DNA of 61,793 nucleotides, from the IMG/VR virus record IMGVR_UViG_3300042914_004341, positions 1 through 61,793 of that record, one strand, 5' to 3'. The number at the start of each line of letters is the position of its first letter. The first letter of the stretch is position 1. Below are positions 24,401 through 32,765 of the stretch, piece after piece. The DNA comes from a virus. The notes under the pieces were generated by a model. That model saw only the letters and a program-made list of their open reading frames with translations, had not been told where the DNA came from and did no database searches. The position numbers and the translations under genes are program-made.

Positions 24401-26902
24401 TTCCGGGCCCACGCTGTGGATGCCAATGGCTTCGTCCTGGCCACAGCCTCCGCAGCCTCCGAGGACGTGCAGGTCCAAATCACGGGCACCACGGGCATCC
24501 TCCTGCGACTCCTAGGTATGCCAGTGTTCCCCGGCCTGGACTACGACCGCATCCGCGTGCGTATATATCGCACGGCCGGCACAGGGGTCCCGCCCTACTA
24601 CTTCATCGCCGAGCAAGACATGTACTTTGGCGCGGGGCACCGGTACAGCCAGGCAGAGGGCCGCTGCACCGGCAGCTACCTCGACATCCGTGACGCGGTG
24701 CCGGACCTGCTTCTGCAGCAAACACAGACCGACGCCCTGGCTCCCATCCTGTCGCAATCCGGGGCGGCCGGGGTCAGTTTCCCCACAGTGGAGCCCGTGC
24801 CCCGGGCCAAGTACATCACCACCATCGGGAACCAGGCGGCCTATGCCAACCTGAAAAGCAACCCGCGCATCCTGCTTCAACTCGTGGCACAGCCTTCCCA
24901 GACCTTCAACCTGTCTGAGTCCTGGCTCTACCGCGTGTCCTCTGCGTATGCGGGCACGTACACCGCGGACAATGCCAACGTATTCGGATTTCGGTTTGTG
25001 GAGTCCGCGGGGGTAGGCGGAAAGGTACAGACCATAAGCACTATCACCGTGGGTTCTGGCTACTTTGACGTATCCATCAGCGGTGTGGATGGGTCCATGA
25101 CCGCGGGACAATGGGTGTACCTGTGCCGCACTACAGCATCTACCGTCTCCCGCACCACGTTCATGGGCTGGTGGCAAGTGGCATCGACGCAGCAAGCCGG
25201 CAACACGGGCACGGCCACGCCCATGATTGTCCGTATCAACCTGTCTGGCATCTCGTCCTATACCTACAACGCAGGCAGTGATGTGACTACCGCGGTACTG
25301 GCGGGCGACCCCAACGTCCCCGCAGACATTAACTCCCACATTCCTGTGTACCTGGGGGCTGATTTCAACTACGACCGGCAGGAGTCTCGTCGCTCTGGTT
25401 CAAACAACTTGGATACCTTCCCATCCAATACGCTGTACTCGGTGACCACTCGGTTTGCCATGGCCTTCAATGTTGCCATGCGTGCGAGCACAGGCATCCC
25501 ATTTGCCACAGCCCAGGCTGGCGACACGTTCCCCACGGACGGTGCATCCGTGCTTCTGGAAATGGTGGACAACGCCTCCTTGACGGCGGAGGAGCAGCTT
25601 TATCCCACCCTAGAACTGGGATACACAGAGGACGTGGCCAACCGTGGTGGGTTCATCCTGTTTGCAAACGACGTGAGTCGCAGCCAGGATGCCACCATAA
25701 CTTCCGTGGAACTCCTGCGCCCGTCGCGCCTCCTTCTGGCCCTCCCCAACTACCCCGAGCTTGTGGATAATCCCTTCAGCGCGGACCCCGCCCGCACGCT
25801 CTCATGTGTGGACGTGAACCCCGCGGACGGGCAGGAAATCACCGGAATCATCCCGTTCTTCGGAGAGGCCGCTTTCGGTGGTGCCGTGACATCCGGGCAG
25901 CTTGTGGTGTTCAAAACCGACAGCATCTACTTGGTGGACCCCGCCACGCGGCAACTCGCCAAAGTGGAAAGCCAGGGCGTGGGCTGCGCGGCCCCGGGTT
26001 CCATCGCCGTGACACGCCAGGGCATCATCTTCGCCCACACCTCGGGCATCTTCCGCCTCACACGTGCACAGACTATCGAGCCTCTCGGGGCGAACCTGGA
26101 TAGGCTCTGGAGCCTGGTGACAGATACTTCCGCGGAGGCCCTGGCTGTGATGCAGGCCCACAACTACGCCGCCACGCGCCGCTATCGCCTATTCTTCCCG
26201 GCGCAGACGGATGCTGGTGACGAGGGTGACACCCCCCGGAACTCCGGCGCCTTCAGCTACGACTACACGGCGGAAGCCAAGGGCGAGCTGGGCGGCTGGT
26301 CTCGCTACGACAACCACGCAGTGACCAACGCCTGCAACCTTCTCAATGAAGCCTTTGCGGGAACCTGGACAGGCAAGGTGCTTCGGTTCCTGCAAGTGGA
26401 AGAGCCCGAGTCCTACCGCGATGACAACGCCCCCGTGGGCATGGTGCGGGCGTTCGACAGTGGTTCCGAGACCATCGAAGTCACGGGCTCCGGGATGCAA
26501 GTCACCACGCGGGCCCTGGACTTCGGCGACCCCTCCATACGTAAGAAGGTCCTCCACATCCTGCTCGGGTTCCGTCTGCCCGTGTCCTCGGATGGCACGG
26601 GGGTCAGTCTGACGGGCACCGTGGTATCCCAGGCCGTGGACCTCCAGGACAGCTTCACCACGCTGGACGCGGCCACCGTCGAGGCCAGCACCGTGCGTGA
26701 CGGGCTGTCATCTGAAGTCGGCGTAAAACAAAGGACAATTAGATACTCGCCAGCCACCAGCAAGGCGGTGTATCATCAGGTGCGTCTGGAGGACTTCCAG
26801 TTGAACGCGCCCGTAGTGTTGGTATCCTTGAGCTACCGCGTAACGGGTCTCTCCTCCAAGGGAACCACACAGGCGGCGAATACCTCCACCGCCCGGACGT
26901 AA
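21419..26902 (+). CDS. Giant tail nozzle protein, 1827 aa
   Basis: N-terminus MAIQYQSIVEKAFTRGIN and DCLNADAAPEGQLEKRKGF match the opening of podovirus nozzle proteins (T7 gp12 / tail tubular protein B family): a greeting beta-strand, 'LN' and 'KRKGF'. The body is a long series of beta-rich domains with Thr/Ser/Gly. The C-terminus keeps the conserved block around FFGEAAFGGAVTSGQLVVF and later propeller-like strands. T7 gp12 is under half this length, so several inserted domains are likely. ATG at 21419 follows GGGAGACGCATAGTC; an upstream in-frame extension is only the dispersed repeat. Confidence 0.8.
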   Translation: MAIQYQSIVEKAFTRGINQLAAEAAIPAGHIEDCLNADAAPEGQLEKRKGFETHGWLPLRVVSVEQTAGALGPICFTLDGSIDVSQLKPAPIIVQGRANFGTSGYDFDTTAGYRYYSTFSVDVRKTFTALSTTSQTLTADEHGIGNATVMLGIAESTSETARSNSVIIPNAQSIDTGTFDVTTEIINPDPDDLKAYIYAIDNSSLAGERYTTTFTSPYSPGIGYNYVDILAATHGLTGTDIMVQCFGISGTTATLFTPDAIRNTGGNIQIRWTTDPATTVRVCLRNIGMAQVATGTAVAGETITVTFSDLETPFVLVQPYLDDNAGLLTAVIPDSIVVDAVANTATVTFQNNTASSASFRVLLEYATARTNIICVEPHTIAGVDGSAGVGSTALTLWGLDHASIYAEPRTGKPGWVTSTDSYKSEGDAYLCATLGWNLFREASRVAEGTTYGMPRRYPYLRHFVALDSTIAPLFHGTGDTVLRTRGGYTIDGGAEGWAEVTNFAYNGTAGQAQVTVSTPNRVTTLNSSGSESDLYYPEDTSACADLLSLRFSVYSQFDGAWPVLSVNFSSASQIVFTIRMPDLDSSDWDFTNQGQAGVFTDRIRVDNASVGNGYWPAVGDTLFSQSLPSGGSLQVQGTISAYIFVGPVTGTTEIPYGQTCLLQHTGRVISLRDSTSTITENIDDVVPGDVLTIEDQPTRYTVRRIYRNPDLVATRLDINADGTAATFYATAADFTQYFSPGDTIFVSRAGRLSGEWIVSAIATSRSMTVYPPAGSTLAALLPTYAGEAEIFCRLYPRHMELSLEGTFIDSYTSSITVDVASRFVPGEAAGSTSDTLPASLQYQPRQFRVDPYSDQELVHSTMANNNLFLTNYQDPMQKWDGNYILRAGLPRWNPALFLVTSTTGGGTIALPSGTAIAGTTTSGVFTATTANQTEVLQPGQKVTATSGGTLRVVTVATVNATTGVVTFVEPQSLNGIPAGTTSLTTQSQATYKYYFRAHAVDANGFVLATASAASEDVQVQITGTTGILLRLLGMPVFPGLDYDRIRVRIYRTAGTGVPPYYFIAEQDMYFGAGHRYSQAEGRCTGSYLDIRDAVPDLLLQQTQTDALAPILSQSGAAGVSFPTVEPVPRAKYITTIGNQAAYANLKSNPRILLQLVAQPSQTFNLSESWLYRVSSAYAGTYTADNANVFGFRFVESAGVGGKVQTISTITVGSGYFDVSISGVDGSMTAGQWVYLCRTTASTVSRTTFMGWWQVASTQQAGNTGTATPMIVRINLSGISSYTYNAGSDVTTAVLAGDPNVPADINSHIPVYLGADFNYDRQESRRSGSNNLDTFPSNTLYSVTTRFAMAFNVAMRASTGIPFATAQAGDTFPTDGASVLLEMVDNASLTAEEQLYPTLELGYTEDVANRGGFILFANDVSRSQDATITSVELLRPSRLLLALPNYPELVDNPFSADPARTLSCVDVNPADGQEITGIIPFFGEAAFGGAVTSGQLVVFKTDSIYLVDPATRQLAKVESQGVGCAAPGSIAVTRQGIIFAHTSGIFRLTRAQTIEPLGANLDRLWSLVTDTSAEALAVMQAHNYAATRRYRLFFPAQTDAGDEGDTPRNSGAFSYDYTAEAKGELGGWSRYDNHAVTNACNLLNEAFAGTWTGKVLRFLQVEEPESYRDDNAPVGMVRAFDSGSETIEVTGSGMQVTTRALDFGDPSIRKKVLHILLGFRLPVSSDGTGVSLTGTVVSQAVDLQDSFTTLDAATVEASTVRDGLSSEVGVKQRTIRYSPATSKAVYHQVRLEDFQLNAPVVLVSLSYRVTGLSSKGTTQAANTSTART

Positions 26903-26915
26903 GAGGGTAAGCGAC

Positions 26916-29345
26916 ATGGGCTTCCGCAGCACAATCAAGAACGCCCTGGGTGGCGGCCTCCAGCAGACCACACTGGATGAGGCTGCGGCCCAGACGGGCA
27001 CCATCCCGCAGCAATCACAGGTCCTGGCGAGCGCCGCCGGGGCCGGCCCCGATGCAGTCAAAATGATAGGCACCCCGCAACAGACAGCCGGCGCCATCCA
27101 GCGCACCGTGCGCGCCGCGGCCCAGCCCACGGTGCAGGATACCCGCACGGCCATCGCCACAAGCCAGCAGCAGGGCGCACGCCCCGAGCAGTCCGCGCAG
27201 ATGACCCAGCCCCTGTCTGGCCTGCCCGCGGCCATGCAGCGCGTCTCCGAGCTTGTCAGAGAGCAGGCCCTGGGGGCCCAGGCCAAATCCGCCACAGACA
27301 CCATGTCCTTTGACCAGACAGCCCTGGCCCAGAAGGTCGGACAGGCCAACGTGGCACGCACCGAGGAACTTACCCGCAAAGCCCTGACCGGCAGTCTGTC
27401 CACGGTGGAGGCCGCCGAACTCACGGGCCTGCTCAAGCCCGGGGCCAAGGCCGGCGAAACTTTCAGCCTTGATGACCTCAAGTCCTTCGTCCGGGATGCC
27501 TCCACGGGCGCCCCGCTGGACGTGGCCCGCCAACTGCTGGGAAGCCTGGACCCCCAGGCCACTGCGATGTCCGTGCTGTCGGACGCGGACGCCAAGACGC
27601 TGGGCTTCGCGGGCGGGCTCGCGGACCTGCAGGCCGCCGTGCAGACCATCACAGGCAAGGACCTGTCGCAGGTCAAAGTGGCAGACCTTCCGGCAGCAGT
27701 GCAGGCATACAACATGCGCACGTTCCAAGACGTGGGCACCATGCAGGCCACACTCGCAAACCCTGCGTCGTCCCCTGCAGCCAAGGCCGCAGCCCTAGAC
27801 AGGCTCAAGCTCCTCGGCTACCAGAACGTCCTGACGGAACAGGGGCGGGCCGGGGACCTGCAGAAGCAAATCGAGGCTGGCACCACGGTACGCATCGGCG
27901 GCCTGCAAGTTCCCGTGGCCGAAATCACCACGAACCCGGAGCTGCTTGCCAAACTCGCGCCGGCCCTGCAGGACACGCCCGAGGGCAGGCTCGCCCTGGA
28001 CAAGCTCCGCGAGGCCGACCCCGCCCTGGCCGCCTGGGCCGAGAAAAACAAGCCGGCCCTGAAGCCCGTGGTACAGAACGCGCAGGACGAAATCGACGCG
28101 CTGGTGGACCTGAACAGACAAAACAGGGCCGCACTGGGTGGCGAGACCTTCCTGCAAAACCCTCTGGCTGCACGCCTTCTGGAAGAGGCCGGCATTGACC
28201 CGTCCGCTATGACAGGCAAGCCCTTCGACGTGGCGAAGTTCCCGGAGCCCGCGCGGACAATCATCCGCGCCCAGGTCGCCGCGCAGAATCTGGGGGACCC
28301 CCGGGCGCGTCCCGTGGCCGAGGCAAAAGTGGCGCGACTCCTTGAGGTCTATGACGGCCTTGCTTCAAACCCTCTGACCAAATCATATGCCCAGGACCCC
28401 AAAGTCCTGGACGCCATCGCGAGCCTCCCGGGGAACCCGGCGGACAACGTGAAGGCATACTCCGAACTGGCCTCGACCTCCGGCCGCTTCCGCACCGCGG
28501 CAAACGGCGGCCTGGCGGCACCGCAGACCATGGCCCCGGTGCTGGGCCTGGATGCCTCCGGCGTGAAAGCCGGCATCGCAGGTCTGACAAGCCCTGCCCT
28601 GAGTGTGACCCGTGCAAACCTGCAAGACACGCTCAAGCTCAAGGGAGACCCAGCCCTGGCAAACATGGCGACCCTGAACACGGAGATGAAACGCCTGTCC
28701 ACCCTGGCCGGGAATCCGAAAGCTCCTCTGGCAGACCGCCTCGCCGCGCAGGCCAAACTCAAAACCTACGGCGCCTACCTCAAGGGCCTGGACATCCGGA
28801 GCCCCGAGGCCCAGGCATCCCTGGCTGCCAAGAAAGTTCAGGACCGAAAGGTTGCCCTCAAGGAGCCCGCGAAGTTCAAGGCCATGCCACCCGAAGAAAA
28901 GAAGCTCACGCTGCTGCAGGCCCTCGACCCGTCCAACCCCGATGGCGCCAAACAATTGCCCGGAGTCTGGGGCAAAACTGACGCCGCTGGCCGCAAGTTC
29001 CTCTACGATGCCATACAGGCGGGCAAGGCCGACGTGGACCAGCTGGGCAAAGTCCTTACAGGCGAGGGCGACGCAAAAGACAAAGCCAAAATTGGTGCGC
29101 TCCTCCTCACAGGGCCCGCCGGGTTCCTTGCCTCTGCCACTGCAAAGTCTCTCATACAGAACCTTAAGGACGGCTCTGCCAAGGAGTGGGCGAAACATGT
29201 TGGCGGCGCTGCTGCCTCCGTGTACGAGAACATCATTGCCCCTGGCGGGCGTAAAGTTGTCGAGGGCGGGAAGGAACTCCTCAAGTCTAAAGTTGTCGAG
29301 GGCGGGAAGGAACTCCTCAAGTCCACGCTAGGAAAGGTACTCTGA
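26916..29345 (+). CDS. Internal virion / ejection protein candidate, 809 aa
   Basis: ATG after AGAGGGTAAGCGAC. Ala/Lys/Gln/Leu-rich, almost entirely helical, typical of proteins packed inside the head and ejected to build a conduit. The C-terminus has a hydrophobic stretch (IGALLLTGPAGFLASATA) and then a tandem 12-residue duplication (29252-29323). The stop and the next ATG overlap (TGATG). Assigned by composition and position after the nozzle. Confidence 0.6.
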   Translation: MGFRSTIKNALGGGLQQTTLDEAAAQTGTIPQQSQVLASAAGAGPDAVKMIGTPQQTAGAIQRTVRAAAQPTVQDTRTAIATSQQQGARPEQSAQMTQPLSGLPAAMQRVSELVREQALGAQAKSATDTMSFDQTALAQKVGQANVARTEELTRKALTGSLSTVEAAELTGLLKPGAKAGETFSLDDLKSFVRDASTGAPLDVARQLLGSLDPQATAMSVLSDADAKTLGFAGGLADLQAAVQTITGKDLSQVKVADLPAAVQAYNMRTFQDVGTMQATLANPASSPAAKAAALDRLKLLGYQNVLTEQGRAGDLQKQIEAGTTVRIGGLQVPVAEITTNPELLAKLAPALQDTPEGRLALDKLREADPALAAWAEKNKPALKPVVQNAQDEIDALVDLNRQNRAALGGETFLQNPLAARLLEEAGIDPSAMTGKPFDVAKFPEPARTIIRAQVAAQNLGDPRARPVAEAKVARLLEVYDGLASNPLTKSYAQDPKVLDAIASLPGNPADNVKAYSELASTSGRFRTAANGGLAAPQTMAPVLGLDASGVKAGIAGLTSPALSVTRANLQDTLKLKGDPALANMATLNTEMKRLSTLAGNPKAPLADRLAAQAKLKTYGAYLKGLDIRSPEAQASLAAKKVQDRKVALKEPAKFKAMPPEEKKLTLLQALDPSNPDGAKQLPGVWGKTDAAGRKFLYDAIQAGKADVDQLGKVLTGEGDAKDKAKIGALLLTGPAGFLASATAKSLIQNLKDGSAKEWAKHVGGAAASVYENIIAPGGRKVVEGGKELLKSKVVEGGKELLKSTLGKVL
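29252..29323 (+). repeat. Tandem 36-bp duplication, two copies
   Basis: Two nearly identical copies encode KVVEGGKELLKS twice in a row, differing at the last base. In frame; a recent slippage or unequal-exchange event near the gene's 3' end. Confidence 0.9.
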
Positions 29346-30286
29346 TGGCATCCGCAGCACTCACGCGCATCAAGCAAAACCTCCAGGGTCTGGGACAGAC
29401 TCCGCAGCAAGCCGCAGCCGCGGGCACTCCCCTGGCCTCGCAGCCTGTTCCGCTTGCGCCCGCAGGCGCGGCCACAGGCGGTCAGACCGGGGCCCTGACC
29501 CGCGCCGCCGTCGCCGCCACCGGCCGCGAGGCCGACACCCTGGCGCCCGCCCCCGCGGCCGACCTGGAGACCGCGGCCACATTCGCAGCCCAGCAGGAGA
29601 CCGAGGCAGCGCAGAGGGCAGCCGGCGCCGCCGCGGGCCGCGTGCAGCAGGCCGAAAGTCAGCTGACTCGCGGCATGCAGGCCGAGCTGGACGCACTCTC
29701 CGAGCAACAACTCAATCAGACCCACGAGTACCGCAAGCGTGCTACCGACATTGCCCGTGGCCTACAGCAAGGCCGGGCAAAGATGTCCTTTGCCAAGCAG
29801 AAGCTGGCTGCGGAGCAAGTGGGCTTCCTGACACGCATGTCCTCCAAGAAGTACATCGACGAGCTGCAGGCCGCGGGCAGGCGCAAACGTCTGGACTCCC
29901 AGGCAGGCTTCAAGAACGCCGTACTGGAAACCACCTTCGCGGACCAGGAGGACCTGCTCAAGTCAGACCTGCAGTTCCGCAGGGCCCTGGGCGCAGACGA
30001 CCGCGAGTTCAAAAAGTACCTGGCCAACATGGACCTCAACATGGCCCTGAATATGGCTGCAGGGCAGGTGGCCACGCAGGCCGCGGCAAACCAGTACACC
30101 GGCCTGAGTGGACTGGCGTCCGCAGGCGCGCAGACCTACGCAGCCCTAGGCAAGACGGACTCCGTGGGCAGTACCACGCCCGCCGCCTCCTCCGCGGACG
30201 TGGGCGAAAGCCCATTCGCCTACGAGGAAACCCCGGAGCCCGGTGTCGGGGATGGCTTCGACACCACAGCCCTCCCCAACGCCTGA
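29345..30286 (+). CDS. Internal virion protein candidate, 313 aa
   Basis: Ala/Gln/Glu-rich helical protein (AAQQETEAAQRAAG, coiled-coil-like 75-160), like T7 gp14/gp15-type core proteins. It is coupled to the upstream gene by a TGATG overlap. No catalytic motif. The role is inferred from context. Confidence 0.55.
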   Translation: MASAALTRIKQNLQGLGQTPQQAAAAGTPLASQPVPLAPAGAATGGQTGALTRAAVAATGREADTLAPAPAADLETAATFAAQQETEAAQRAAGAAAGRVQQAESQLTRGMQAELDALSEQQLNQTHEYRKRATDIARGLQQGRAKMSFAKQKLAAEQVGFLTRMSSKKYIDELQAAGRRKRLDSQAGFKNAVLETTFADQEDLLKSDLQFRRALGADDREFKKYLANMDLNMALNMAAGQVATQAAANQYTGLSGLASAGAQTYAALGKTDSVGSTTPAASSADVGESPFAYEETPEPGVGDGFDTTALPNA

Positions 30287-30298
30287 CAGGAGTAACAC

Positions 30299-31156
30299 AT
30301 GGGCCTCAGAACACCCGCACAGACAGCCCTCGAATTCCCCGCCACGCAGCAGCGGCGCACGCAGGCCGCCCAGGGCCTGCAAACCATGACCGCGCCCTTG
30401 GGGCTCGCACAGCAGCCAGGCGGCCTCGCGCAGGCGGGCCCCCGCACCCTGGCTCAGGCGGGCGCACAGGCAGGCGCGGCCCAGCAGCAGGCCGTGACAC
30501 AGGCCGTGCAGCAGGGCGCACAGGAGCAACAGCAGGCTGCCCAGGACGAGCTATCAATCCAGCAGGCCCAGCAGCAGGACAGCCTGCGTATGCTCAAACG
30601 CCAGGTGGCGGCACAGGGGCGTGAGCTTGCCGGCATCCTGCAGACCGATGCCAACCTCGCCGAGGACGAGCTGTTCACACAGCAACTCAGGTTCCAGCAG
30701 GATGAGCTTGGGCAAACCATGCTGAACGAAAGACAGCTGGCTGACTACGCGCTGAACCACGCGCGGACGCAAGAGGAGCTTGCAAACTACGAGCAGGAAG
30801 TAAGCCAGGCCCTGGAGCGCAAGCAACTTCTGCTGCAGCGGAGTTTCGCCATCCTGAAGCAGGCCGAGGAGCAGCTGTTCCAGGCTGAGCAGACCGACGC
30901 CAACCAGGAGCTGACCCTGAAGATTGCCCAGGCCAGACAAAAGCTGGAAGAAGACATGCAGAAACTGGCCAAGGATGCGGCGAACAAGGCCGCCATCTGG
31001 TCCGCCGTGAGTACCGTGGGCGCCGCCGTGACGCCCATCTACCCGCCGGCAGGGCTCGCTATCGCGGGGGCCGGCGCCGTGGGCGGCGCAATGCAGGCCA
31101 AGGAGTCCCAGAGGGCCGCAGAGGAACGCCGGGCCCAGGGAGCCGGGGTTCAGTAG
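30299..31156 (+). CDS. Internal virion protein candidate, 285 aa
   Basis: ATG after CAGGAGTAACAC. Gln/Ala-rich helices over residues 1-230, then a Gly/Ala hydrophobic hairpin near the C-terminus (TPIYPPAGLAIAGAGAVGG) that could insert into the host membrane, as expected for an ejected conduit protein. No known catalytic motif. Confidence 0.55.
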   Translation: MGLRTPAQTALEFPATQQRRTQAAQGLQTMTAPLGLAQQPGGLAQAGPRTLAQAGAQAGAAQQQAVTQAVQQGAQEQQQAAQDELSIQQAQQQDSLRMLKRQVAAQGRELAGILQTDANLAEDELFTQQLRFQQDELGQTMLNERQLADYALNHARTQEELANYEQEVSQALERKQLLLQRSFAILKQAEEQLFQAEQTDANQELTLKIAQARQKLEEDMQKLAKDAANKAAIWSAVSTVGAAVTPIYPPAGLAIAGAGAVGGAMQAKESQRAAEERRAQGAGVQ

Positions 31157-31173
31157 TAGCCCACCCCCGCAGG

Positions 31174-31247
31174 CCCATGGTAGGATGCCCGAGGATGGGG
31201 GGTAGGTATATCCTTACCAAACTAGTTAAACCAAGCACTTAAGGCCA
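31174..31247 (+). repeat. 74-bp leader repeat, copy A, containing the 18-bp site
   Basis: Starts with CCCATGGTAGGAT (an extended -10-like TGGTAGGAT), then the core GGTAGGTATATCCTTACC (31201-31218) and AACTAGTTAAACCAAGC. Copy B is at 32688-32760. Each precedes one of two consecutive virion genes. Confidence 0.85.
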
Positions 31248-31263
31248 ACCAGGAGCGCACACA

Positions 31264-32658
31264 ATGGCAACCAAACCGGCAGGCAAAAAGAAACTCCTCA
31301 AGGGCATCGGCGCCGCGGCAGGCGTGGGCGGCCTGGGCTACGCCCTCCTGGGCGGGGACTCCAAGCCCGAGGAAATGCCCCCGGCGGAACAATCCCTGGC
31401 CCCGGAGGCTGGAGGCGCGGGCACGGTGCCCACCTCCAAGGAAAGCCAGTCCAGGTCCGCCACGACCCAGACAACCACCACATCCACGGGCTACACGCCC
31501 AAGGACATCAAAGCCCCCCAGCTGCCGGCCCTCCAGGAGCTTGGCATCGTGGAACCCCGCGACCTCGAAGAAAGGCAGAAGGAGCTGGCGGCCGCCCGAC
31601 GCACGCCCGAGGAGAAAGCCCTCTTCAAGAACCAGATGAAACTTCTGGACTCGGAAATCAAACAACTCAATGAGACCTACGCAGCCCGCCGTGCGGAGGC
31701 CAAGGATGCATCCGAGGCGGAGGCCCTCCGCGCACGCTGGGCAGGCGTGGCAGAAGCCCTGGCCAATGCGGCCATCACCATCGCCGCGGCCCAGCAGGGC
31801 CTGGCCCGTGGTCAGAACATCGTGGGTGGCGTGACCCTCACACGCTCAGACTGGCAGCAGGCCGTGGATGCCGCCCTGTCCCGCGGGCAGAAAGAACGCC
31901 AGCTCCTGTCAGGCGAGCAGCAGGACCTCACGGGCGTCCTGGAGCGCAAGCAGGCACAGCTGGAGCGCGAGGAGTCCCGTGAGTTCGGGGCCGAAGAACA
32001 ACGGGCGCGGGACGTCACGCAGGCCCAGCAGCAGGAGCTTACGGACGTGCGCCGGGAGAACCTGCGCCGCGAGGCCGCCAAGCCTGAACAGGAAGCCTCC
32101 AGGGCCAAGACCCAGGCGCAGCTTGAACTGGAGGCCGCCAGGGCCACGGAGCAGGCCCGTGCAGGTGCCGCACCCCGCACTTCAACCACAACAACCGTCA
32201 CAGAACGGAGCGGCGAAGAAGAAGGCATCGCAGCGGCGGGAACCCGTGCAGCAGCCTCCGAAAGGGCCCGCAAGGAGAAGGCTTACAGCAACCTGGAAGG
32301 CGCCGTCGAGGGCCTGAAGGCCAAGGATAATGACCTCAACAGACAGGAGGTAAGGAAGTACGCCGCGGAGCTTGGCGTCCCGGCGGCCAAGATTGACCAG
32401 CTCATGGACGAGACCACGGGCGAGGGCTTGTGGAACCTGGCAGAGGGCTCCAAGGTGCGGGCCATCCTGGATGCCTACAATCCACGGCGGGCCGCCGCGG
32501 CGGCCGCCGCCCCCGGAGGCCAGCCTGCACAGGCCCCGGCACCCGTAGCCCCCGCGCAGGTGAAAGTCCGCCGCAAGGGGACAGACCTCATAGTGCCCAT
32601 GACCCCAGAGCGGGCCAAGGTGGTGCTGAGCAATCCAGCTTACGAGGAGGTGCCCTAA
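31264..32658 (+). CDS. Internal virion protein candidate, 464 aa
   Basis: ATG after AGGAGCGCACACA. An N-terminal Gly/Ala hydrophobic segment (IGAAAGVGGLGYALLG, 16-31) could span a membrane; the rest is Glu/Arg/Gln-rich, coiled-coil-like, with an Ala/Pro-rich linker near residue 420 and a compact end. Probably part of the ejection set. Function inferred. Confidence 0.55.
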   Translation: MATKPAGKKKLLKGIGAAAGVGGLGYALLGGDSKPEEMPPAEQSLAPEAGGAGTVPTSKESQSRSATTQTTTTSTGYTPKDIKAPQLPALQELGIVEPRDLEERQKELAAARRTPEEKALFKNQMKLLDSEIKQLNETYAARRAEAKDASEAEALRARWAGVAEALANAAITIAAAQQGLARGQNIVGGVTLTRSDWQQAVDAALSRGQKERQLLSGEQQDLTGVLERKQAQLEREESREFGAEEQRARDVTQAQQQELTDVRRENLRREAAKPEQEASRAKTQAQLELEAARATEQARAGAAPRTSTTTTVTERSGEEEGIAAAGTRAAASERARKEKAYSNLEGAVEGLKAKDNDLNRQEVRKYAAELGVPAAKIDQLMDETTGEGLWNLAEGSKVRAILDAYNPRRAAAAAAAPGGQPAQAPAPVAPAQVKVRRKGTDLIVPMTPERAKVVLSNPAYEEVP

Positions 32659-32687
32659 GCAAGGTTCCCCTGGCCCGCCGCGGCGGG

Positions 32688-32760
32688 CCCATGCTAGGAT
32701 GCCAGGAGGTAGGGGTAGGTATATCCTTACCAAACTAGTTAAACCAAGCACTTGAGGCCA
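32688..32760 (+). repeat. Leader repeat, copy B, containing the 18-bp site
   Basis: CCCATGCTAGGAT, core GGTAGGTATATCCTTACC (32714-32731), then the same AACTAGTTAAACCAAGC flank as copy A. An 18-bp perfect palindrome GGCCCGCCGCGGCGGGCC lies just upstream. Confidence 0.85.
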
Positions 32761-32765
32761 CCAGC

